The notes: generated by a model not told the origin, from the sequence alone. Positions 21,423 through 31,932 are shown, counted from the stretch's first letter. The stretch: 64,000 bases of DNA from Eubacterium sp. (GCA_017886765.1 JAGHJI010000018.1:19369-83368), one strand, 5' to 3'. Translations and numbers: made by a program.

Positions 21423-22573
21423 CGGCTTATTTCGACAATTCGGCAACTACCAGGCCCTGCCGTGAAACGATCAGCGCCGTAATGGATATGCTGGAAAACA
21501 ACTGGGGGAATCCCTCAAGCCTTCACAATCCGGGGATACACGCAATGAAAGAGATCATCGCCTCCAGAGCCGTTATTGCTGATTCACTGGGCGCGGACCG
21601 GGAGGAAATCATTTTTACTTCCGGCGGAACGGAGGCAAACAATCTGGCTCTTTTCGGCGCAGTAAAGGCGAGAAAAAGACTGGGCAACAGAATCGTTACC
21701 ACGGCAATCGAGCATGAGAGCGTTCTGCAATCTGCCCAGGAGCTTGAAAAGCAGGGTTTTGAAGTCATATATCTTAAGCCGGACAAGTACGGCAATATAA
21801 CGAAAGAACAGCTTTTTGAAGCGGTGAACAGCGACACGATTCTTGTTTCCATGATGTATATCAACAATGAGGTCGGCTCTGTAATGCCGGTGGAAGCAAT
21901 AAAAAGAGCGGTAAAAAAAGCGAACTCTCCAGCCCTTATTCATATAGACTGCGTACAGGCATACGGTAAAGTTGCCATAAATGCGAAAAAAATCGGAGCG
22001 GACCTGATCACCGTATCGGCGCATAAAGTGCACGGACCCAAAGGGACGGGCGCGCTTTATATAAACAAAGACGCCAATCTGACAAAGCAGAATTTTGCCG
22101 TTGTCTTCGGCGGTGAGCAGGAGAAAAAAATACGTCCGGGAACGGAGTGTTCCCCTCTCATTGCGGGCTTCGCGGCGGCGGTCAGAGCCTTTGCGCCCCT
22201 GCAGGAACAGAAAAGCCATATAAAAGAGCTGAACCGATACGCAAGGGAGAGACTCGGTCAGATCAACGGGATAAAATTCAATAATGACGTCCAGGCGTCG
22301 CCGTATATAATAAATATGTATATCCCCACTTTTATGCGAAGTCAGACGGTTATACAAGAGCTCAGCAGCGAATATAATATATACGTCAGCAGCGGCTCCG
22401 CCTGCGCCAAAGGCAAAAAAAGTCACGTGCTGACAGCAATGGGACTGGACAGCGAAATCATTGACAAAAGCATCAGAATAAGCTTTTGCAGAAATAATAC
22501 AAAAGAAGAAATCGACTATTTAACGGATGCATTAAAGAATTTGATTGAAAAACATCCGGCGGAGAAAATATGA
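21419..22573 (+). CDS. cysteine desulfurase
   Basis: MTAYFDNSATTRP...FTSGGTEANNLA...SAHKVHGPKGTGALY...SSGSACAKG. Confidence 0.95.
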   Translation: MTAYFDNSATTRPCRETISAVMDMLENNWGNPSSLHNPGIHAMKEIIASRAVIADSLGADREEIIFTSGGTEANNLALFGAVKARKRLGNRIVTTAIEHESVLQSAQELEKQGFEVIYLKPDKYGNITKEQLFEAVNSDTILVSMMYINNEVGSVMPVEAIKRAVKKANSPALIHIDCVQAYGKVAINAKKIGADLITVSAHKVHGPKGTGALYINKDANLTKQNFAVVFGGEQEKKIRPGTECSPLIAGFAAAVRAFAPLQEQKSHIKELNRYARERLGQINGIKFNNDVQASPYIINMYIPTFMRSQTVIQELSSEYNIYVSSGSACAKGKKSHVLTAMGLDSEIIDKSIRISFCRNNTKEEIDYLTDALKNLIEKHPAEKI

Positions 22574-23742
22574 AGGAAATTATACTTATAAAAAACGGTG
22601 AGCTTGCTCTCAAAGGGCTCAACAGAAACAGCTTTGAGGACAAACTCATAAAGAACATGAAAATAAGACTGGCTGATTTGGGGAAATTTACATTCACAAA
22701 AAGCCAGTCCACAATCATGATTGACTCTGAGGACGAGGATATCGACCTGGACGACGCGGCTGACAGACTTTCAAAAGTATTCGGCATTGCGGCGCTTTCA
22801 CGCGCATGCGTATGCGAAAAGGATTTTGACTGTATCAAAACAGCCGCCGTAAGCTATTTGGAGGAACAGCTTGAGGATGCCCGGACATTCAAGGTGGAAG
22901 CCAAGCGTTCCGACAAAAAATTCCCGATGAAATCACCTGAAATTTGCAGAGAAGCGGGCGGATATATCCTTTCCAAATTCCATCATCTGAAAGTTGACGT
23001 ACACAACCCCGATATTATCGTTACAATAGAGGTAAGGGAACAGTACGCATTTATCCATGGAAACCGTATCAAAGGCGCCGGAGGTATGCCCACGGGAACA
23101 AGCGGCAGAGCTGCCGTTCTGATAAGCGGAGGCATTGATTCGCCCGTTGCGGCATATATGATGGCAAAGCGCGGTATCGAGCTTTGCGCCGTTCATTTCG
23201 CTTCTCCGCCGTACACCTCGGAGCTTGCGGAAATGAAAGTTATGGAGCTGCTGAAAAGGGTCGCCAAATATTCCGGCACCATTACGACATACGTTGTTCC
23301 CTTTACAAAGATCCAGGAACAGATAAGGAACCTGTGCCCCGAGGAGTATTTCACCATCATCATGCGCCGCATTATGATGATCGTATCGGAAAAAATCGCG
23401 CAGGGTCAGAATTGCAGCGCTCTCATAACCGGTGAAAGCGTCGGTCAGGTGGCAAGTCAGACCATTTACGCTCTGGCGTGTACCGACTGCGTTGTAAACA
23501 TGCCTGTTTTCAGACCATGTATCGGTATGGATAAGGAAGAGATCATAAGTATTTCAAGAAAAATCGATACTTTTGAAACTTCCATCCAGCCTTATGAAGA
23601 CTGCTGCACCGTATTCACACCGAGACACCCAAAAACAAGACCGCATCTTGATGACGTCGTCAGGGCGCAGAGCAAAATCGAAGACCTTGATCAGCTTATC
23701 GACGAAGCAGTAAAGAACGCTAAAAAGGTGATTATAAAATAA
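22570..23742 (+). CDS. thiI: tRNA 4-thiouridine synthase ThiI
   Basis: THUMP-like N-terminus; VLISGGIDSPVAAYMMAKRG PP-loop. Confidence 0.95.
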   Translation: MKEIILIKNGELALKGLNRNSFEDKLIKNMKIRLADLGKFTFTKSQSTIMIDSEDEDIDLDDAADRLSKVFGIAALSRACVCEKDFDCIKTAAVSYLEEQLEDARTFKVEAKRSDKKFPMKSPEICREAGGYILSKFHHLKVDVHNPDIIVTIEVREQYAFIHGNRIKGAGGMPTGTSGRAAVLISGGIDSPVAAYMMAKRGIELCAVHFASPPYTSELAEMKVMELLKRVAKYSGTITTYVVPFTKIQEQIRNLCPEEYFTIIMRRIMMIVSEKIAQGQNCSALITGESVGQVASQTIYALACTDCVVNMPVFRPCIGMDKEEIISISRKIDTFETSIQPYEDCCTVFTPRHPKTRPHLDDVVRAQSKIEDLDQLIDEAVKNAKKVIIK

Positions 23743-24902
23743 TGAGCGAAGAAAAGGACGATATTCTCGAAATCCTTTCTGATTTCAAAGAGAAAAAGGA
23801 AAGACGGGAAACCGAGCCCGACGAACCGCTTCAGCCGCCAAAGCGCAGAGACGGTGAAAGCTATATAGATTTTGCCAAACCGGAAGAAGGCGAAGAAGCG
23901 GAGGAAGCAGAGCGGAAAACGCTTTTCAAAAGAAAAAAAGAGTCTAAGCCTGAAAAGACACCGGAAGAAATTGAGGCATTAAAAGCGCAGAAACAAGAAA
24001 AGCGTGAAAGCAGAAAGAACAAAGCAAAAACGGTATGGATTAAAGTTAAAAACGCCGTATTCAACAAAAAGGTATTGGCCGCAGTTGCGGCACTGGCTGT
24101 AATCATTGCCGCCGTATTCGGAATCAGATACGGGGTGGAACAGGCAAAGGTTGCGTATCTGAAACCCTATCAGGAAAAATATCCGGATGTGGAATTCCCT
24201 GCCGGAATCCTTGAAAAATACTGCGACGCTTACGGTGAAAATCCCGACACCGCAGGATATATTGAAATACTGGACATCAATTTAAAATCAACTGTCAGCC
24301 GTGACACGCAGACCTATCCCTATGCGCAGCCTTGCACAGACGGATGTGAGCAGTTCAACTATGTTGTATATCTGAATGACGACAGTCTGGAGGATATCTA
24401 TTCCAGTGCCGAGGGCTATAACAGCGCAAGCGGATATATGACTTACTCCAATCTGTTCCAAGATTATACCTTTAAGATTGTAGGCGCTTTTTACACAAAC
24501 ACCAAAGCTCAGGATGACAGCGGCTATATCTTTCCCTACAATGTTACGGAAAAAATGACTGCTGACTCTCAAAATGAATATATTTCAAGACTGCAGAGCA
24601 GATTCATTTACAGCACGGGAATCGACATTACCAGGCAGGATACGATACTGACAGTCTCCTGTCCCACAGATTACAGAGAAGATTTCCGTTTTGTCGTTAT
24701 CGGCGTTATGAGAGAGGATACGGACAGCAAGCTTACTGCAGAGGATAAAAGTGATGTCCATTATCCGCAGATCATCTATGATGAAACGAACACAGAAAAC
24801 CCATACAGATTTTCATCGCAATGGTATCCGGAAATCATCGTCACCGACAGCGAAGGAACACAAACAACCATTCAGAAAACCATTGAAGATTATGAGCAGT
24901 AA
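23742..24902 (+). CDS. membrane-anchored class B sortase-like protein, probably degenerate
   Basis: Charged N-terminus, one TM, C-terminal RFIYSTGIDITRQDTILTVSCPTDYREDFRFVVIGVMRE resembling the sortase B Cys/Arg region. Confidence 0.65.
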   Translation: MSEEKDDILEILSDFKEKKERRETEPDEPLQPPKRRDGESYIDFAKPEEGEEAEEAERKTLFKRKKESKPEKTPEEIEALKAQKQEKRESRKNKAKTVWIKVKNAVFNKKVLAAVAALAVIIAAVFGIRYGVEQAKVAYLKPYQEKYPDVEFPAGILEKYCDAYGENPDTAGYIEILDINLKSTVSRDTQTYPYAQPCTDGCEQFNYVVYLNDDSLEDIYSSAEGYNSASGYMTYSNLFQDYTFKIVGAFYTNTKAQDDSGYIFPYNVTEKMTADSQNEYISRLQSRFIYSTGIDITRQDTILTVSCPTDYREDFRFVVIGVMREDTDSKLTAEDKSDVHYPQIIYDETNTENPYRFSSQWYPEIIVTDSEGTQTTIQKTIEDYEQ

Positions 24903-25087
24903 GTTTTGTACCGCTCAGCGAAATAAAAAGACACCGGATAAAACCGAGGTGCTATAACGAAGTTTTATAATTAAATAAATACGACATAATGCATGTAACC
25001 CACTTTACTGCTTTCAATGATTTGATAATAGTAAAGTGGATTATTTTGATATTGAAAAACAAATTTCTTTATGATAAAATATAACTG

Positions 25088-25201
25088 CCAAACAAATTAA
25101 ATAAATGTATCACTTGATAAGTGTGTCTTTTTATCTTTTGATAAAAAATGCATGCTCTTATTTCACATGCTTATTTAGTGATGCGTGTTTAATTTGTTTG
25201 G
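25088..25201. repeat. long-range inverted repeat in leader of inserted gene
   Basis: CCAAACAAATTAAA (25088-25101) and TTTAATTTGTTTGG (25188-25201), plus ATCACT/AGTGAT inside. Confidence 0.75.
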
Positions 25202-25226
25202 CGACAGTTGAGCTATGCGTTTTTTG

Positions 25227-25257
25227 GCGTACGGCTTTGCTGTACGCATTTTTTATT
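25227..25257 (+). terminator. terminator-like hairpin just upstream of RBS
   Basis: GCGTACgGCtttGCtGTACGC then ATTTTTTATT. Confidence 0.65.
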
Positions 25258-25272
25258 ATAAGGAGAAAAAAG

Positions 25273-26346
25273 ATGAAAGAGAAATTATTAATAATCGTAT
25301 TTTCTATAATTGTTGTTATATCAATTATAATAGTAATGGTTTTAGCTAACCGGCAAAGCGAAAATTCAACTGAATCTGCTTCTGGTGATAGTTTGAGCTA
25401 TGATTATTCAGAAGAAAATAACGAAAATGATTATACCGATTATTATGAGGAAGAAACTACTCAAGCAATTAAACTTAGTGATAGTTGTGATAAGATTTTT
25501 GCAACGGGAACTGATGAAAATGGTAATTTCTACGAACTTGTTGCCAATCAAGAAGAGACATATGATAATGTTAAAATTGAAATAGGTGTTATAAAAAACA
25601 ATAAATGGTTATTAGAACCAACATCTGATATACCATTTATAGATGAAGAAACAGGCTTGATAAAAGCGGGAAATTCTACTTTTGGAATAGATGATGTGTT
25701 AATTAATGATTATGAATTTGATAATGTTTACGGCACTTTTAAATATGTTGCCGACGGTTGTTTTTGCATTTGTAAAGGAAAACAAAAAAACAGAAGTGCA
25801 ACCGGAGCTTCTCAATGCACAATAATATATAATGCGGAAAATAAAAAAGCTTATTATAATAACGGTGAACCGTATCTTCGTTATGATGAAGAATCGAATT
25901 TTGTTTTAGTTGATTTAGACAAAGAAGCTAAACACGGAAACCACCTATTGATTCAACATCGATATTCTATCGGCGGTCTTCCCTTTGAAGAATTTAGAAG
26001 TGATTTCTATGTCCTTGATACCAATACAATGAAAACAAAGATGATTGTTGAAGGTACGGAATATAATATTGTTGCTCCGATAGGTGATGGCTTATTTGCA
26101 GTTGGTGATTCACTTTACAGTAATACGGTTGGCAATGCGATTATGTATTTTTATGATTTAGAAGGTAATGAAGTTATTGATTTAACGTCTTATAATGATG
26201 GTGAGGTATATAGCGCTGGTGAATCGTACTTTGTTGATGAAAAATTTACATTTTTGGCTGAAAACGATGCTGGAACAGAGTTTCAAGTTACTATTGATAC
26301 AAAAGGAAAGGTTATTAGTAGTGTCGAAAAATTAAAACAAAATTAA
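25273..26346 (+). CDS. hypothetical membrane-anchored protein
   Basis: ATG after AAGGAG; N-terminal hydrophobic helix MKEKLLIIVFSIIVVISIIIVMVLANRQ; no family recognised. Confidence 0.8.
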   Translation: MKEKLLIIVFSIIVVISIIIVMVLANRQSENSTESASGDSLSYDYSEENNENDYTDYYEEETTQAIKLSDSCDKIFATGTDENGNFYELVANQEETYDNVKIEIGVIKNNKWLLEPTSDIPFIDEETGLIKAGNSTFGIDDVLINDYEFDNVYGTFKYVADGCFCICKGKQKNRSATGASQCTIIYNAENKKAYYNNGEPYLRYDEESNFVLVDLDKEAKHGNHLLIQHRYSIGGLPFEEFRSDFYVLDTNTMKTKMIVEGTEYNIVAPIGDGLFAVGDSLYSNTVGNAIMYFYDLEGNEVIDLTSYNDGEVYSAGESYFVDEKFTFLAENDAGTEFQVTIDTKGKVISSVEKLKQN

Positions 26347-26404
26347 ACTAAAACATATTTATATTAGCTATATTATACCGACTTAAGATAACATAAAATA
26401 TTTA

Positions 26405-26445
26405 ACCCACTATGACACTTTCAAGTGAAAGATGTCATAGTGGGT
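26405..26445 (+). terminator. strong stem-loop after inserted gene
   Basis: ACCCACTATGACA CTTTCaagtGAAAG a TGTCATAGTGGGT. Confidence 0.65.
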
Positions 26446-26548
26446 CTTGTTACATTTATATTTTTTGTAGAAATACCTTTTATGCAACACTTCTTTACAG
26501 CACGTCAGCTAAAATCCGGTGTCTTTTTTATTCCAATCAATATAATAT

Positions 26549-27406
26549 TTAATTTGTCTCTGACGGCTCGTAGCTGAAATAAGAAGCGTTATATCCGAAA
26601 TATTCCTCAACGATCGGGGTAAACTCATCCGCGTCATTGTACTCCGGGCTTTTCAGCTCATATATCGCATCGTTAAATGTAGTGGCGTTCCCGTCCCATT
26701 TTTTGAAAGCAAATACATATCCGATAGTATCCAGCTCACCGTTGAGGACTGTGAAATCATCCTTGCCGTCCGCTACATTAAAATGGAATTCATCAACGAT
26801 AAGCACATCAATCTCCCCTGCGCTCAGCGCCGCAAGAGCCTGTGAAACATCACTGTATTCCTGAACGCTGTCCAGCCCGTCTCTAATAACCGCATTTTTA
26901 TCAAGGGCCGTCTTTGCCGCTTCCGACACAACACCGGCACGAACGCCGCCCAGCTGCGCATAGGACGTAACAGAACTTCCCTGCGCCGTTACGGCGATGA
27001 TCCTGTTATCAATAATATCATCGGTAAAAGAATAGTCTTTATTAAAAGAGCCGCTGTTCTTGGTGATACCGCCTACCATAACATTAGCAACATACTCATT
27101 ACCCTCGTCATCGGTATACGCCGTATCCTCACCTATATCATAGCCCTCTTCTACCTGTACGAATTTATAGGTTTTATAATCGCCTTTAACATCGTTAAAT
27201 ATTTTCTTTACCAGTTCAACGTCAAAGCCGGTGAGATTACCGTCTTCGTCAGTATAAATAAACGGACTGTTTTCCGCAGTATAAGCGATCAGCATGGTCT
27301 CATCGTCGATCACATCCGCCTCCGTGGATGAAGAGCAGCCTGCAAAACACAGTACAACCAGCATTGCGCAGAGAACAACTGCTATAATCTTTTTCCAATT
27401 CTTCAT
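26549..27406 (-). CDS. amino-acid ABC transporter substrate-binding lipoprotein (SBP family 3)
   Basis: Lipobox VLCFAGCSS; AYTAENSPFIYTDEDGNLTGFDVELVKKIF. Confidence 0.9.
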   Translation of the reverse strand: MKNWKKIIAVVLCAMLVVLCFAGCSSSTEADVIDDETMLIAYTAENSPFIYTDEDGNLTGFDVELVKKIFNDVKGDYKTYKFVQVEEGYDIGEDTAYTDDEGNEYVANVMVGGITKNSGSFNKDYSFTDDIIDNRIIAVTAQGSSVTSYAQLGGVRAGVVSEAAKTALDKNAVIRDGLDSVQEYSDVSQALAALSAGEIDVLIVDEFHFNVADGKDDFTVLNGELDTIGYVFAFKKWDGNATTFNDAIYELKSPEYNDADEFTPIVEEYFGYNASYFSYEPSETN

Positions 27407-27587
27407 ATAACTATGTATCCTCCCTTTCGGATAGCTTATTATTAATTTTATAATATAACAGATATAAAGTCAATAGAAAATGCAATAAGTTACGCTGACA
27501 GATTGCGTCTTAAACCGTTTTTTATGGTGGATTTATCTCTCTGTTTCAGCCTTGACAGTTTACAAATATTGTTATAATCTTAAAGCT

Positions 27588-28268
27588 ATGAAATACAAAA
27601 ATATAGTGCAGGGCAGTTTTTTATCCAGGCCCAACAGATTTATCTCGAAAGTGAATATTGACGGCGCCGAACACACAGTACACGTGAAAAACACCGGCAG
27701 ATGCAGGGAACTTTTAAAAGAAGGCGCAACGGTCTTTCTGGAAAAAAGCAATAACCCGGGCAGAAAAACGCAGTTTGATCTAATCGCGGTTTATAAGGGC
27801 GATACGCTTGTAAACATGGATTCCCAAAGCCCGAATAAAGTAGTAAGAGAATGGCTTGAGAACGGCGGTCTTTTAAAAAATCCCACTCTTATAAAATCCG
27901 AAGCGGTATACGGCAGCTCACGCCTGGACTTCTATCTTGAAAATGAAACCGAAAAGGCATATGTTGAAGTAAAAGGCGTAACCCTTGAAACGCAGGGAAT
28001 CGCACGTTTTCCTGACGCACCGACAGAAAGAGGACGCAAACATCTGAACGAATTGATAAGGGTGCGGGAAAACGGATATACGGCGGCAGTCGTTTTTGTC
28101 ATTCAGATGAAAGGCTGCAGATACTTTGAGCCAAATACCGAAACGGATCTGCCCTTTGCAAATGAGCTTAAGAGAGCAAAGGATAACGGGGTGAAAATCA
28201 TCGCTCTTGACTGTATTGTGACGCCCGACAGTATAATTACAGACAAAGAAATCCGGGTCAATATATAA
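27588..28268 (+). CDS. sfsA: DNA/RNA nuclease SfsA
   Basis: SFLSRPNRFISKVNIDGAEHTVHVKNTGRCRELLKEGATVFLE. Confidence 0.93.
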   Translation: MKYKNIVQGSFLSRPNRFISKVNIDGAEHTVHVKNTGRCRELLKEGATVFLEKSNNPGRKTQFDLIAVYKGDTLVNMDSQSPNKVVREWLENGGLLKNPTLIKSEAVYGSSRLDFYLENETEKAYVEVKGVTLETQGIARFPDAPTERGRKHLNELIRVRENGYTAAVVFVIQMKGCRYFEPNTETDLPFANELKRAKDNGVKIIALDCIVTPDSIITDKEIRVNI

Positions 28269-28392
28269 TAACCGGTGATTCCGGTTGTTATCCAGAAAAT
28301 ACATGAACATAAGATAAAACGGCCCCGGCAATTGACAAAACCTTTTTCAAAGAGTAATATATTATTTCAGAAATATAAAAGAGGCGAAAATC

Positions 28393-29592
28393 ATGTTGAC
28401 ATTAGACAGAGTATATAAAGCGAAAAGGGTGCTTTCGGAAATTGTAAGGGAAACGGATATGATCCTTGCGAAAAACCTCTGCCCCAATACAAGCGTTTAT
28501 CTGAAAACAGAGAATCTTCAGGTCACGGGCTCCTTTAAAATCAGAGGCTCCTATTTTAAAATCAGCCAGCTTTCCGATGAAGAAAAGAAAAAGGGCGTTA
28601 TCGCATGCTCCGCCGGAAATCATGCCCAGGGCGTTGCACTTGCCGCCACAAAAAATAATATCAAGTCCCTGATCTGTCTGCCCGACGGCGCGCCCATCAG
28701 CAAGGTGGAGGCGACAAAGCGTTACGGCGCGGAGGTATGCATGGTAAAGGGCGTTTATGATGACGCTTACAACAAAGCGCTTGCGCTTAAGGAGGAAAAG
28801 GGATACACCTTCATTCATCCTTTCGACGACCCGGACGTTATAGCAGGGCAGGGTACCATCGGACTTGAAATTCTTGAGCAGCTCCCCGATGCTGACGCGG
28901 TTGTGGTTCCTATCGGCGGGGGCGGTCTTATTGCCGGAGTGGCTTATACAATAAAGCAGATCAACCCGAACTGTAAGGTATACGGCGTTCAGGCAAGCGG
29001 CGCTCCGTCTATGGAAAGGGCGATAAAGGACGGCAAGATTGAGACCCTGGAAAAGGTCCAAACCATAGCCGACGGAATCGCTGTAAAGACTCCGGGCGAC
29101 ATTACCTTTGATCTGGTCAACAAATATGTCGACGGAATCTATACAGTAAGCGACGACGAGATAGCCCTCGCCATCCTGACGCTTATGGAACAGGAGAAGC
29201 TCGTGGCGGAGGGCGCAGGAGCAGTCCCCGTAGCCGCAGTTATGAACGGCAAAATTCCTGACATCGACGGGAAAAAGGTATGCTGCCTTGTGTCCGGCGG
29301 TAATATCGACGTTACGATCCTTTCACGCGTTATTGAAAGAGGTCTTAAAATGGGAGGCAGAACGGCGAATATCACCATTGCTCTTTCAGACAAGCCGGGA
29401 CAGCTTATGGGCGTCAGCCAGATTATCGCCCAGTTGGGTGCAAATGTTGTGTCCGTTAATTATGACAGCACCGACCTGGATATGAACATCACTGACTGTT
29501 ATCTTAAAATCGGCGTTGAGACCAGGGATTACGCGCATATCGCCCAGGTCAAGCAGGCGCTCAAAGACGCAGGATTTGAGGTATGCGATTAA
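28393..29592 (+). CDS. ilvA: threonine ammonia-lyase
   Basis: LKTENLQVTGSFKIRGSYFKI, SAGNHAQGVA, PIGGGGLIAGVA; C-terminal ACT region. Confidence 0.93.
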   Translation: MLTLDRVYKAKRVLSEIVRETDMILAKNLCPNTSVYLKTENLQVTGSFKIRGSYFKISQLSDEEKKKGVIACSAGNHAQGVALAATKNNIKSLICLPDGAPISKVEATKRYGAEVCMVKGVYDDAYNKALALKEEKGYTFIHPFDDPDVIAGQGTIGLEILEQLPDADAVVVPIGGGGLIAGVAYTIKQINPNCKVYGVQASGAPSMERAIKDGKIETLEKVQTIADGIAVKTPGDITFDLVNKYVDGIYTVSDDEIALAILTLMEQEKLVAEGAGAVPVAAVMNGKIPDIDGKKVCCLVSGGNIDVTILSRVIERGLKMGGRTANITIALSDKPGQLMGVSQIIAQLGANVVSVNYDSTDLDMNITDCYLKIGVETRDYAHIAQVKQALKDAGFEVCD

Positions 29593-29637
29593 ATAAACCT
29601 GCAATATTATTTACATAACAAAAAGGAGATAATCACT

Positions 29638-30009
29638 ATGGAATATGTATCAACTAAAAACGCACCGGACGCAATCGGTCCTTACTCACAGGCGGTAAAG
29701 GCAAACGGACTCCTTTTCACCTCCGGTCAGATTGCCATTGACCCCAAAACCAATACTGTCGAGGCGGAAACCATTGAGGAGCAGACGACGCAGGTGTGCG
29801 AAAATCTCAAGGCGGTAGTTGAAGCCGCAGGTACGACAATGGATAAGGTCGTTAAGACGGTTTGTTTTTTGGCAGACATTAATGATTTTGCCAAATTCAA
29901 CGAGATCTACGGAACGTACTTCACCTCAAAACCGGCTCGTTCCTGTGTAGCTGTGAAAGACCTGCCCAAAGGCGTACTCTGTGAAATTGAGGTCATAGCC
30001 GAGCTGTAA
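29638..30009 (+). CDS. RidA family protein (imine/enamine deaminase)
   Basis: APDAIGPYSQAVKANGLLFTSGQIAIDP; ends PARSCVAVKDLPKGVLCEIEVIAEL. Confidence 0.95.
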   Translation: MEYVSTKNAPDAIGPYSQAVKANGLLFTSGQIAIDPKTNTVEAETIEEQTTQVCENLKAVVEAAGTTMDKVVKTVCFLADINDFAKFNEIYGTYFTSKPARSCVAVKDLPKGVLCEIEVIAEL

Positions 30010-30025
30010 GCATTTTCTTAAATTA

Positions 30026-30059
30026 GAAAAAAGACATCGGAACTGTCCGGTGTCTTTTT
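30026..30059 (+). terminator. intrinsic terminator
   Basis: AAAAAAGACAtCGGAactgTCCGgTGTCTTTTTT. Confidence 0.85.
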
Positions 30060-30140
30060 TGTTTTCATTTTTCTGCTATACAAAAAAGGCTGCCACATAC
30101 TGTTGCATAAGGCAGCCTCTTTGTTTTAATACCTATTTTA

Positions 30141-31223
<1,083 letters not shown>

Positions 31224-31235
31224 TCATATTATATA

Positions 31236-31254
31236 TTGTATGATGTCTAATGTC
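31236..31254 (-). promoter_or_regulatory. putative operator upstream of ilvC
   Basis: TTGTATGATGTCTAATGT, 16/18 identical to the site at 31987-32004. Confidence 0.5.
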
Positions 31255-31269
31255 AATATCAAATTTAAA

Positions 31270-31932
31270 TTATTTTTTCAGCCCTTCCATCGCATGTATG
31301 ATATGGAGCCTCATAGCCGTTCTGGCGCCGTCGGCATTTCTTTTTTTGATAAAGTCCATAATCAGCCTATCGTCCTGAAGATTGTCTTCGCTGACATCTT
31401 TATCCTTAGTAAGAACAACAACCCCTTTTTTTATGGCGTTGAATATAATCGGCATAAACTGTTTGACAAAAGCGTTATGGGTGGCGTTTGCGATACTCTC
31501 ATGAAATTTCTGTTCCTCTGAGGTTCGGTCTTCGCCGCTCAAAATCTTTTTTTCAACCTCGCCGCCGTAATAACATATGGTTTCAATCTCCTCATCCGTA
31601 GCCCTCTGTGCCGCAAGATAAGCGCAATCCGGCTCAAACATCAGCCTCATCTCAAACAAATCATCCAGTCCCGACGCAATATCGCTGAGGTCCTCCGAGT
31701 TAATGATCGTATTCGCCGTTACAAAAGTGCCCTTGCCCCTTCTGATTTCCAGAATACCGTTTGTGGTGAGGATCTTTACCGCCTCTCTCAGCGTTGAGCG
31801 GCTGACGCCCAGCTCCGCCGCAAGGTCATTTTCATTGGGCAGCTTGTCGCCCACTGAAAAGCGGTTTTCCTCCTCTATCATTTTTAATATCTGCTGCGCC
31901 GTACTGTCCGCAAGCATAGCCGATCTGCTCAT
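31270..31932 (-). CDS. GntR (FadR subfamily) transcriptional regulator
   Basis: FSVGDKLPNENDLAAELGVSRSTLREAVKILTTNGILEIRRGKGTFV; FCD-like C-terminus. Confidence 0.92.
   Translation of the reverse strand: MSRSAMLADSTAQQILKMIEEENRFSVGDKLPNENDLAAELGVSRSTLREAVKILTTNGILEIRRGKGTFVTANTIINSEDLSDIASGLDDLFEMRLMFEPDCAYLAAQRATDEEIETICYYGGEVEKKILSGEDRTSEEQKFHESIANATHNAFVKQFMPIIFNAIKKGVVVLTKDKDVSEDNLQDDRLIMDFIKKRNADGARTAMRLHIIHAMEGLKK

Larger units (their letters stand above)
24944..26508. mobile_element. putative AT-rich single-gene insertion element
   Basis: Imperfect TIRs 24944-24966 and 26486-26508 (18/23), flanking TAAAA at 24939-24943 and 26510-26514, splits a terminator stem. Confidence 0.6.

Noticed and set aside
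21584-22426. 280-aa minus-strand ORF opposite the cysteine desulfurase
   Set aside because: Antisense shadow of a clear cysteine desulfurase.
25105-25272. Upstream extension of the inserted ORF (start at 25105)
   Set aside because: Runs through the inverted repeat and terminator hairpin; RBS supports start at 25273.
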